This document shows, in pieces, positions 1 to 6,531 of a stretch of 42,694 bases of DNA (its first letter is position 1; each line of letters opens with the position of its first letter). The notes beneath the pieces are model-generated. The model did not search any database. It was not told the DNA's origin and worked only from the letters and a program-made list of their open reading frames with translations. Made by a program: the position numbers and the translations under genes. This DNA comes from Alphaproteobacteria bacterium (lineage in GTDB: Bacteria; Pseudomonadota; Alphaproteobacteria; Caulobacterales; Aquidulcibacteraceae), in NCBI GenBank assembly GCA_027484265.1, contig JAIXTH010000130.1:1-42694 (forward strand), read 5' to 3'.

Positions 1-53
1 CGCCATCCTTGAGACCGGCCGTCCCGCCCGCATCCCCGCCGTCAGCGACGGGC
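1..53. repeat. Partial copy of a long palindromic repeat, cut by the window edge
   Basis: These bases match the reverse complement of 247-299, one arm of the palindrome at 233-387, at about 42 of 53 positions by hand count. The identical blocks include CGCCATCCTTGA at the start and CAGCGACGGGC at the end. The partner arm would lie before base 1. Two related copies within 400 bases suggest a dispersed extragenic repeat family. Confidence 0.6.
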
Positions 54-93
54 GACACCGGGGAAAAGGGTTGAAGAGGAAGGCCCAAAGAGC

Positions 94-112
94 TGTGCGC
101 CAAGGGCGCACA
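94..112. other. Perfect 8-bp hairpin with 3-base loop
   Basis: TGTGCGCC (94-101) pairs with GGCGCACA (105-112) around the loop AAG. It lies in the purine-rich stretch 54-232 between the two palindrome copies. No T-run follows, so it is not a standard terminator. I see no gene in 54-232; short reading frames there lack any recognisable product. Confidence 0.4.
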
Positions 113-232
113 AGTTCGAGGAAATGCCCCCGTCCGCTCGGGGCTCGCCAAAGAAAAGGGGGGTGGAGTGTGCGGTAAGGAGGCGCTGGGGTAAGGCCGA
201 ACCTGAGGCAACCCGCATCTCTCCCAGTCCCT

Positions 233-387
233 GTTGTCCGGCTTCGGCCCGTCGCTGGAGGCTTGGTTGCGAGCGGCACGGTTGGCGTCAAGGATGGCGA
301 AGCCACCGCTTGCGGCGCGAAGCGTCCTTGATGCCGACCGGGCCGTCTGCGACCAAAGCCGCAAGCGACGGGCCGAAGCCGGGCAAC
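233..387. repeat. Long imperfect palindrome (about 63-bp arms)
   Basis: Bases 233-295 are the near reverse complement of 325-387, about 52 of 63 positions with one single-base indel. Several mismatches are transitions that would be G-U pairs in RNA. The apex holds two small hairpins: GGC-GAA-GCC (296-304) and CGCTT/AAGCG (307-311 with 320-324). The element is non-coding in any convincing frame. It could be a cruciform-forming extragenic palindrome, a miniature mobile element or a structured RNA. I do not recognise a named family. Confidence 0.65.
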
Positions 388-500
388 AGGTCTGCGCAGC
401 ATTCTTGGCCCACCCTCGTGAGCGCAGCTGCGGGCAGCCGCGCTCCAGCGAGTCGAAGGGCCGCGTTGCGGGAATTCAACATGGCTTGGTCAGCAGTCTG

Positions 501-520
501 GCAGGGCATGGCTGCCCTGC
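501..520. other. 8-bp hairpin upstream of the PepSY operon
   Basis: GCAGGGCA (501-508) pairs with TGCCCTGC (513-520) around a four-base loop. It has no T-run and lies about 75 bases before the first gene of the operon. Its role is unknown; it may affect the leader RNA or be another extragenic repeat remnant. Apart from this and the repeat at 557-576, I see nothing in 388-596. Confidence 0.3.
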
Positions 521-556
521 GTCCGGGGCAGTTGGCGGGGGCGGCTGCACGCTCTA

Positions 557-576
557 TTCAACTATGGTTCAGTTGA
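557..576 (+). promoter_or_regulatory. Candidate response-regulator binding site
   Basis: TTCAACT (557-563) and TTCAGTT (568-574) form a direct repeat with an 11-base period. The same bases contain an inverted repeat, TCAACT (558-563) and AGTTGA (571-576). Direct repeats with about 11-base spacing are the usual target of OmpR/PhoB-type regulators, and one is encoded two genes downstream. The site ends 20 bases before the first start codon. Autoregulation is an inference. Confidence 0.35.
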
Positions 577-596
577 GACGTGCCAGAAGCGCCCCC

Positions 597-950
597 ATGA
601 GACACACAGTCCTCCCCCTCCTGGCCGTCCTCGTGGCGGCATCCGCCAGCCCGGCCGCGGCAGATCCGCTGGTACCGGGCCTGCTTCCCTGGGTCCTGCC
701 AGCCCCCGCCGACAGCGGGCGCGAGGCGGTGGTACAGGTGCGCCAGGCTCGCCAGCTGTCGCTGCGCGAGGTTGCCCAAATCATCGATGCGCGGGTGCCG
801 GGCCGCCTGTCCGATGCCCAGCTGGTCGAGCAGAATGGCCGGATGGTCTATATCATTCGCTGGGAGCCGTCGGACGAGAACGCCCGGGGCCGGATCATCA
901 TCTTCGTGGTCGACGCCGAGACCGGCGCGATCCTGTCGCGGCGAGGTTAG
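597..950 (+). CDS. Exported PepSY-domain protein
   Basis: This is a 117-residue protein with a typical Sec signal peptide: MRH, a hydrophobic stretch, and an Ala-rich cleavage region around residues 18-23. The mature part from about residue 50 resembles a PepSY domain (ARQLSLREVAQIIDARVPG, then a beta-rich segment ending in VDAETGAILS). PepSY domains occur in periplasmic sensor or inhibitor proteins. The gene is six bases ahead of a response regulator gene and so heads a three-gene operon with it and a histidine kinase. Small PepSY proteins beside such pairs are common in Proteobacteria and may modulate the kinase, which is inference here. The start at 597 is chosen because the signal peptide begins there; upstream in-frame sequence is the non-coding palindrome region. 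Confidence 0.85.
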   Translation: MRHTVLPLLAVLVAASASPAAADPLVPGLLPWVLPAPADSGREAVVQVRQARQLSLREVAQIIDARVPGRLSDAQLVEQNGRMVYIIRWEPSDENARGRIIIFVVDAETGAILSRRG

Positions 951-956
951 GGTTTC

Positions 957-1643
957 ATGCGGTGTCTTGTCGTCGAGGATGATCCAGACCTGCGGCGCCA
1001 GCTGGTGCGGGCACTGTCGGATGCCGGCTATGCGGTGGATGCGGCGGGCGATGGCGAGGAAGGCCACTTCCTCGGCGATACCGAGCCCTATGACGTGGTG
1101 GTGCTGGATCTCGGCCTGCCGGTGGTGGACGGTGTCACCATCCTCGAGCGCTGGCGCGACGAGGGCCGGGCGTTCCCCGTCCTGATCCTCACCGCCCGCG
1201 ACCGCTGGAGCGAGAAGGTGGCCGGCTTCGATGCCGGGGCCGATGACTATCTCACCAAGCCGTTCCACATGGAGGAGCTGCTGGCCCGGCTGCGCGCCCT
1301 GGTGCGGCGGGCGGCGGGCCATGCCACCCCGGCGCTGGAATGCGGTGCCCTGCGGCTGGATACACGGGCGCAGCGGGCAGCGGTGGACGGCAATCCGGTG
1401 AAGCTGACCAGCCACGAGCTGCGGCTGCTCACCTATCTGATGCACCACTCGGGCCGGGTCGTGCCGCGCGGCGAGCTGATCGAGCACATCTATGATCAGG
1501 ATTTCGACCGCGATTCCAACACCATCGAAGTGTTCATCGGCCGGCTGCGCAAGAAGATCGGCCAGGACCGGATCGTGACCGTGCGCGGCCTTGGCTACCA
1601 GCTGGTGGACCCTGACAACGGTCCGGGAACAGGCGCGGCGTGA
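957..1643 (+). CDS. OmpR/PhoP-family response regulator
   Basis: This 228-residue two-domain regulator has an N-terminal receiver domain with the acidic pair D8-D9, the phospho-acceptor D51 in VVVLDLGLP, T79 and K101 in LTKPF. A C-terminal winged helix DNA-binding domain covers about residues 125-220 (SHELRLLTYLMHHSGRVV, then a recognition region ending in VRGLGYQLV). All receiver residues needed for phosphorylation are present. It lies between a PepSY gene and a histidine kinase gene whose GTG start overlaps its TGA stop, so the two are probably translationally coupled. The layout resembles PhoP-PhoQ type systems, but the signal and target genes cannot be told from the sequence. Confidence 0.93.
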   Translation: MRCLVVEDDPDLRRQLVRALSDAGYAVDAAGDGEEGHFLGDTEPYDVVVLDLGLPVVDGVTILERWRDEGRAFPVLILTARDRWSEKVAGFDAGADDYLTKPFHMEELLARLRALVRRAAGHATPALECGALRLDTRAQRAAVDGNPVKLTSHELRLLTYLMHHSGRVVPRGELIEHIYDQDFDRDSNTIEVFIGRLRKKIGQDRIVTVRGLGYQLVDPDNGPGTGAA

Positions 1644-3034
1644 GGCTGCCAGGCTCGCTCGCCGGGCGGCTGGTCGCGGTCGCGGCGCTGTGGAGCGTGC
1701 TGGTGCTGGCCGCTGCGGGGGCCGGTCTTTCGGCGCTGTTCTCGCGGGCGGTGCTGGACGGGTTCGACCGCGAACTGGCGGCATCGGTGGACGGCCTCGC
1801 GGCCAGTGTCAGCAGCGACGGCACCGGCGCGCTGGCGATGCCGCGCCCCCTGCCCGACCCGCGTTTCTCGCGCCCCCTGTCGGGGCGCTACTGGCACGTG
1901 GCAGACCTGACGCCGGAAGGCGTGCAGCTGCCAGGCGGCGTGCGGTCGCGCTCGCTGTTCGATGAGGTACTGGAGCCGCCGGCGGGCCTCGCCACCACCG
2001 CGCTGACCCGCCCCGGCGAGACCGTGGCCTCCGATACCGTGCGTTCCGGGGAGCGGTTGCGGCTGGCGGCGCGGGTGGTGAGCCTGCCGGACCGGACCCG
2101 GCCCACCCTGCTGCTGGTGGCAGCCGACCGCAGCGAGACAGACCGGTCGGTCGGTCAGTTCAACCTGTTCCTGACCGGCACGCTGTCGGCCCTGGCGGCG
2201 GGGCTGATCGTGGCGATCTGGCTTCAGGTGCGGCTGGGCCTGGCGCCGCTGCACCGGATGGGTGGACAGCTGGCGGACATCCGGGCCGGGCGCCGCGACC
2301 GGCTGGATGGCGAAGCCCCGCGCGAGCTGGCGCCGCTGGCGCGGGAGCTGAATGCGCTGATCGACCACAATCATGCCGTGGTCGAGCGGGCCCGCACCCA
2401 TGTGGGCAACCTCGCCCATGCGCTGAAGACGCCGATCTCGGTGCTGCGCAACGAAAGCGGCGGGCGGCCCGATGACCCGCTGGCCCGGCTGGTCACCCGC
2501 CAGACCGAGACCATGACCCGCCAGGTCGAGCACTATCTCAAGCGCGCGCAGGCCGCTGCCCGTGCCGAGGCCATCGGCGCCCGGGCCGAGATCGCGCCGG
2601 TGGTGGACGATGTTGTGCGCACCCTGCAGCGGCTTTACCGCGCAGACGGCGTGCGGATCGACCTCGCGCCCCTGCCCCCGGGCATCGCCTTCCGGGGCGA
2701 GCGGGAGGACCTCGAGGATCTGGTGGGCAATCTGGCCGAGAATGCCTGCAAATATGGTGGCGGGCTGGTGGAGATCATGGTCGAGCCGCTGCCCGTTGGC
2801 GAAGCCGGTCCGGCACGGGTGCGGATCGTGATCGATGATGATGGCGAGGGCCTGTCGGATGCCGAGGCGATCACAGCTCTCAAGCGCGGTGTACGGCTGG
2901 ACGAGAGCGCGCCGGGTACCGGACTTGGCCTGTCGATCTGCGACGAGCTGGCGCGGGCCTATGGTGGCTCGCTATCGCTGGAGCGCTCGCCGCTGGGCGG
3001 GCTGCGGGCCCGGCTGGAACTGCCACTGGCCTGA
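1640..3034 (+). CDS. Membrane sensor histidine kinase (PhoQ-like)
   Basis: The protein has 464 residues. A first membrane helix lies at about 11-33, a periplasmic sensor region at about 35-170 and a second helix at about 176-197. A HAMP-like linker precedes the dimerisation helix with H260 in LAHALKTPIS. The HAxKTP form of the H-box, rather than HELRTP, is typical of PhoQ-type kinases. The ATPase domain shows the N-box NLAENACKYGG, the G1 box DDDGEGL and the G2 box GTGLGLSICDEL. It starts with GTG inside the stop of the regulator gene. It should phosphorylate that regulator. The stimulus is unknown; the periplasmic PepSY protein of the same operon is a plausible partner. Confidence 0.92.
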   Translation: MRLPGSLAGRLVAVAALWSVLVLAAAGAGLSALFSRAVLDGFDRELAASVDGLAASVSSDGTGALAMPRPLPDPRFSRPLSGRYWHVADLTPEGVQLPGGVRSRSLFDEVLEPPAGLATTALTRPGETVASDTVRSGERLRLAARVVSLPDRTRPTLLLVAADRSETDRSVGQFNLFLTGTLSALAAGLIVAIWLQVRLGLAPLHRMGGQLADIRAGRRDRLDGEAPRELAPLARELNALIDHNHAVVERARTHVGNLAHALKTPISVLRNESGGRPDDPLARLVTRQTETMTRQVEHYLKRAQAAARAEAIGARAEIAPVVDDVVRTLQRLYRADGVRIDLAPLPPGIAFRGEREDLEDLVGNLAENACKYGGGLVEIMVEPLPVGEAGPARVRIVIDDDGEGLSDAEAITALKRGVRLDESAPGTGLGLSICDELARAYGGSLSLERSPLGGLRARLELPLA

Positions 3035-3141
3035 ATGGCGGCCTCTGCCAGCGAAACGGCATTTGTGCAGTCCTGGCAAACCGGTGGTTAACCCGCGTAT
3101 GCCATGGACGTCTGGCACACTTGCGGAGCCCGCGCCCGATC

Positions 3142-4524
3142 ATGTCCCAGCTCACCCCGGAAAAGCTCGCCGAAGTGGCGGCCCTTCTGGAAAAGACCTC
3201 GCCCCAAATGGCGGCGCGGTTGGTGACGATGTTCGAACGGGTGAAGGTCAAGGGAACCCAGGCGATCCCAACAGAAGCGCTGCTGACGGCGGTGCGCGAA
3301 TCCGGTCTTGGCCTGCCCGCCCGACTGGAGCGGGTCCCGGGATTTGACCGTCTGTTCTTCGAGCCGTTCGAGCATCTGTTCGAGGTGCCCGACGCGGAAG
3401 GTGGCCCGCTGCCGGGCTACCTTCCGCGTGCGGGCCTCAAGCAGGTTTGGGAGATCATCGCAGATGAACTCGCGCCGGACCTGTATGCGCGCTACGAGCC
3501 GGTGATCAAGGCCGCTGTGCTGCGCGGGGCAATGGATAATGCCCGCAACCGCGTGGCCGAATTCCGGGATAGATTGGTTGCGATGCTCGACCAGCCCGGC
3601 GAGGCTGCGCGCTGGAGCCGGGCTTTGGCGGTCTGCCCTGAAGGCGCATTCTCGCGCCGCCTGCCAGCCCTGTTGCTGGCCGAGCATCTGGCACGCCCCG
3701 ACATCGCCAACACGCGGGCCCAGCCGCGCGACCTGCCAGACGTGGTGGTGGCCGCCCTGGCCGAGACACTACGCATCATCGAGGCGCGCAGCGCCGATGC
3801 GGCTCTCGAGCTGGTCCTGCTGGTGATGGGGCACCTGCACAAGCCGTGGCAGGCCCTGCGGATCCTGGCGGGAGCCTCCAAAGGCGTCACCGACCGCAAG
3901 CTGGCGCTGACCGAGTTCCAGACCGTCGGTGACCGGTTGATGGCCATGGCTGCCCGCGAAAAGGCATTGTTCGATGCGGCCGCGCGCGGCGGTGCATTCG
4001 GCTCGTCAGCGCTGGTCCGGGCGGTCGAGCGGTTCGGCGATCTGGTGAACGGCATGCTGCGCGAGCAGGTGCTGGATCGCGACGGGCCGTGGCGCAAGGC
4101 CCTCCAGTCCCTGCAGGCCGGTGCCGCCGCGCGCCTGGAGGCCATCTGCCAGCGCGCGGTATCCACGGCCGAACAAGGCCTGCCGGTCGACCGGATCCGC
4201 CTGAAGGGTGCCGGGCTGGTGGACCGGCCCCGCCACAAAGCGCCCTTGCGGATGGAGCGGCTGGACGCCCTGCCCGCCCATCTCACTTTCCTGCGCGACG
4301 TCCGGCTCTATGCCTCCGCCGCCGGCTTTGCCGCCGCCCGCGACCAGGCGGCCAGGGCCGTACAGCTGCACCTCGATACGGTGCGCGACGGGCTGATCGC
4401 GGTCCGGGCCGACCCCGACCGCGGTCCGCACCATGGCCAATGGGTCCAGGCAGTCAGCATCTATATCGAGGCCCTTGAGGGCGAGGACAGCGCGCGTCTG
4501 TTCGAACGGCGGGCAGCGGCCTGA
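3142..4524 (+). CDS. Uncharacterised helical protein
   Basis: I do not recognise the family. The product is 460 residues, rich in Ala, Leu and Arg, and appears mostly alpha-helical, with no signal peptide or membrane segment. It starts MSQLTPEKLAEVAALLEKT. The central part (about 200-330) has long amphipathic helices, and a region near residue 385 (MERLDALPAHLTFLRDVRLYA) looks conserved in style. It is a single long frame with strong GC bias at third positions, so it is very probably real. A TTG start at 3121 is possible, but ATG 3142 gives a more natural N-terminus. It lies between a two-component operon and the cytochrome c maturation genes without obvious links to either. It is likely cytoplasmic and could be a scaffold or regulatory protein, but no function is claimed. 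Confidence 0.75.
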   Translation: MSQLTPEKLAEVAALLEKTSPQMAARLVTMFERVKVKGTQAIPTEALLTAVRESGLGLPARLERVPGFDRLFFEPFEHLFEVPDAEGGPLPGYLPRAGLKQVWEIIADELAPDLYARYEPVIKAAVLRGAMDNARNRVAEFRDRLVAMLDQPGEAARWSRALAVCPEGAFSRRLPALLLAEHLARPDIANTRAQPRDLPDVVVAALAETLRIIEARSADAALELVLLVMGHLHKPWQALRILAGASKGVTDRKLALTEFQTVGDRLMAMAAREKALFDAAARGGAFGSSALVRAVERFGDLVNGMLREQVLDRDGPWRKALQSLQAGAAARLEAICQRAVSTAEQGLPVDRIRLKGAGLVDRPRHKAPLRMERLDALPAHLTFLRDVRLYASAAGFAAARDQAARAVQLHLDTVRDGLIAVRADPDRGPHHGQWVQAVSIYIEALEGEDSARLFERRAAA

Positions 4525-4631
4525 TACCCTCTCGACACGGACTGACGGGTTCTTGATGGTGGACCGATGGGGTCTGCGGCAGTGCGTCTACTTGATTGGC
4601 TGGAGCAGGCGCTCCATCAGCGGCACCACGC

Positions 4632-5885
4632 ATGACCGCTCTCGACCCCCTGTCTCTCATCCTGTTCCTGGTCGCCGCCCTGGTGACAATTCTGGGCGCA
4701 GCCGCCTGGCTGATGCGCGGCGCAGCCCGTGCAACGGCCCCGCCCCCGGATCAGGAGCTGGCAGTCTATCGCTCGCAGCTGGCCGAGATCGACCGCGACA
4801 TCGCGGCAGGGCGGATTGCGCCGGACGTGGCCGATGCGGCCCGGCTGGAAGTCGGGCGGCGCCTCGCCCGGACCGAAGCCCGGATGCAGGCTGCATCGGG
4901 GGCTGGCGCCACTGGAGCCGGCAGGGACGTCCGCACGGCGGTTCTGGTAGCCGCAGCCCTGATGGGGCTGGCCACCGTCGGGCTGTATCTGGTGCGCGGC
5001 ACCCTGGCCCCCGACATGCCATTCCAGGAACGCAAGGCCGAGCTGATGGCCCGTCCGCCGGAGACCCTCTCCGACGAGGAACTGCTGTCGATCCTGCAGG
5101 AGCGCGCCCGCCAGGCGCCGGAAGACCCCAACCCGCACTTCTTCATGGGACAGATCCTCGACAGCATGGGGCGCGAGCCCGACGCGATCCGCGCCTATCA
5201 GGCCGCGCTGCGCCGCGACCCGCGCTATGTGGATGCGATGGCTGAGTTGGGCGGTATCCTGGTGCGGCAGGCTGGCGGGCAGCTGGATGACCAGTCGCGC
5301 TCGGTGTTCGCCCGCGTGCTGGCGCTGGACCCACAGCACCCGCTGACCCTGTTCCACCTGGCGCATGCCAAATGGAGCAGCGGCGACCGCACGGGCGCCA
5401 TGGCCGACTGGAGCCGGGCCTGGAACGCGGTTCCGCAGGGCAACCCGCAGCGCAACGTGATCCTCGCCCGGGTGCTCGAGACCCTGTCCGAGCTGGATAT
5501 GGGGCCCACTGCCGGCGAAGGCGGTGCGGCGGGCGGTGGACCGCAGCAGGGTCCGTTCGAGGCGATGGCGGGCGCCAGCCCCGAGGACCAGGCAGCCTTC
5601 ATCCAGTCGATGGTGGCACGCCGCTCGGAGCGCCAGGCGGCCAGCCCGGATGACTTCGGCCTGCGACTCAGCCTGCTGCGGATCGTGGCGATGACCGGCG
5701 ACCGGCCCCGGGCCGAGGTGCTGGTGCGCGATGGCACAGCCCTGGCGGCGGGCGATCCCTTCCTCAGTGCCCTGATGGATGCAGCCGCTGCTTCGATCGG
5801 CCTGCCCCTGTCACCATCCGTACCGCGAACAGCGCCACCGGAGGGCCCCGCCAACACGCCTTCTCGCGACGAGGTCGCGAAATGA
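4632..5885 (+). CDS. ccmI: Cytochrome c maturation protein CcmI (TPR)
   Basis: CcmI delivers apocytochrome c to the haem ligation machinery by binding its C-terminus. This 417-residue protein has the family layout: an N-terminal membrane helix (about 5-25), a cytoplasmic loop with a coiled segment (VYRSQLAEIDRDIAAGRI, about 46-63), a second helix (about 108-126) and a periplasmic tetratricopeptide region (about 145-260: ALRRDPRYVDAMAELGGIL, VLALDPQHPLTLFHLAHAKW). The Pro/Ala-rich tail is variable in the family. The start at 4632 places the membrane helix at the N-terminus; an earlier in-frame start at 4596 would add 12 unlikely residues. It is the first gene of a ccmI-ccmE-ccmF-ccmH run on the same strand. 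Confidence 0.9.
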   Translation: MTALDPLSLILFLVAALVTILGAAAWLMRGAARATAPPPDQELAVYRSQLAEIDRDIAAGRIAPDVADAARLEVGRRLARTEARMQAASGAGATGAGRDVRTAVLVAAALMGLATVGLYLVRGTLAPDMPFQERKAELMARPPETLSDEELLSILQERARQAPEDPNPHFFMGQILDSMGREPDAIRAYQAALRRDPRYVDAMAELGGILVRQAGGQLDDQSRSVFARVLALDPQHPLTLFHLAHAKWSSGDRTGAMADWSRAWNAVPQGNPQRNVILARVLETLSELDMGPTAGEGGAAGGGPQQGPFEAMAGASPEDQAAFIQSMVARRSERQAASPDDFGLRLSLLRIVAMTGDRPRAEVLVRDGTALAAGDPFLSALMDAAAASIGLPLSPSVPRTAPPEGPANTPSRDEVAK

Positions 5886-5943
5886 TGATCGGGCGTGATC
5901 ATCTGCCCCATTCCCACGGGCGCCCGTCTGGGCCAGAGAGAGC

Positions 5944-6477
5944 ATGGGAGTAAATGACACCATGCGCCGCCGCGACCGCCGCCTCTTGCTGATCGGACTT
6001 GTTGGAACCCTGATGCTGGGTGCCACGGGCATTGCTGCCGTGGGCCTGCGCGACAAGGCAGCCTTCTTCTATGCTCCTGCCGATGTGGCCGAGCGCAAGC
6101 CCGAGGCCGGCACGGCAGCGCGGCTGGGCGGTCTGGTGGCGGCTGGCACCGTGGTGCGGTCCGAGGGCGGCAAGATCGACTTCGTCGTGACCGATGGCGC
6201 CGCCGATGTGCGGGTCAGCTATCGCGGCGTGCTGCCCGACCTGTTCCGCGAGGGCCAGGGCGTGGTGGCCGAGGGCCGCTTTGCCGAGGACGGCACCTTT
6301 GCCGCATCGACAATCCTGGCCCGCCATGATGAGAACTACATGCCCAAGGAAGTGGCCGATTCACTCAAGCGGACCGGCCAGTGGAAAGAGGCACCAGCCC
6401 CCACCGGTCAGGACGCCAGCTATGGCGTCAGCATCGGCACGGCTTCCATGCCCGCCATGGCCGGCAACGGGCGGTAG
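5944..6477 (+). CDS. ccmE: Haem chaperone CcmE
   Basis: CcmE carries haem in the periplasm, covalently attached, from CcmC to the CcmF ligase. The product has 177 residues: a short basic N-terminus (MRRRDRR), a membrane anchor at about 14-33, and an OB-fold beta barrel. The signature LARHDENYMPKE is present, with the haem-binding H128 and axial Y132 in the expected HxxxY spacing. A second start at 5962 would remove six residues and fits the usual MRRR start of the family equally well. It lies 58 bases after ccmI and 54 before ccmF. The ccmABCD genes, which load haem onto CcmE, are not in the window. Confidence 0.93.
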   Translation: MGVNDTMRRRDRRLLLIGLVGTLMLGATGIAAVGLRDKAAFFYAPADVAERKPEAGTAARLGGLVAAGTVVRSEGGKIDFVVTDGAADVRVSYRGVLPDLFREGQGVVAEGRFAEDGTFAASTILARHDENYMPKEVADSLKRTGQWKEAPAPTGQDASYGVSIGTASMPAMAGNGR

Positions 6478-6531
6478 ACACATGCGTGCGGACGGCAGGC
6501 CGGAAGTGGCCTGCCGGGTGGAGTAACGTGG

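Noticed and set aside
1-30. B12-box-like string (GAGACCGGCC) suggesting a cobalamin riboswitch
   Set aside because: The same bases match the palindrome arm at 247-299, and no other conserved riboswitch elements or B12 gene follow.
60-200. Resemblance to RNase P RNA (GAGGAA and TGCGGTAAG fragments)
   Set aside because: The essential GAGGAAAGTCCG and AGAAAGCAAACC type blocks are missing and the matching pieces are too short.
124-509. Open frames of 73-150 codons in the left region on both strands
   Set aside because: They cross the palindromic repeat, lack ribosome binding sites and show no recognisable domain.
558-2533. Long minus-strand open frames opposite the regulator and kinase genes
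   Set aside because: They are GC-rich antisense shadows of clearly coding plus-strand genes with low-complexity His/Gln/Arg-rich products.
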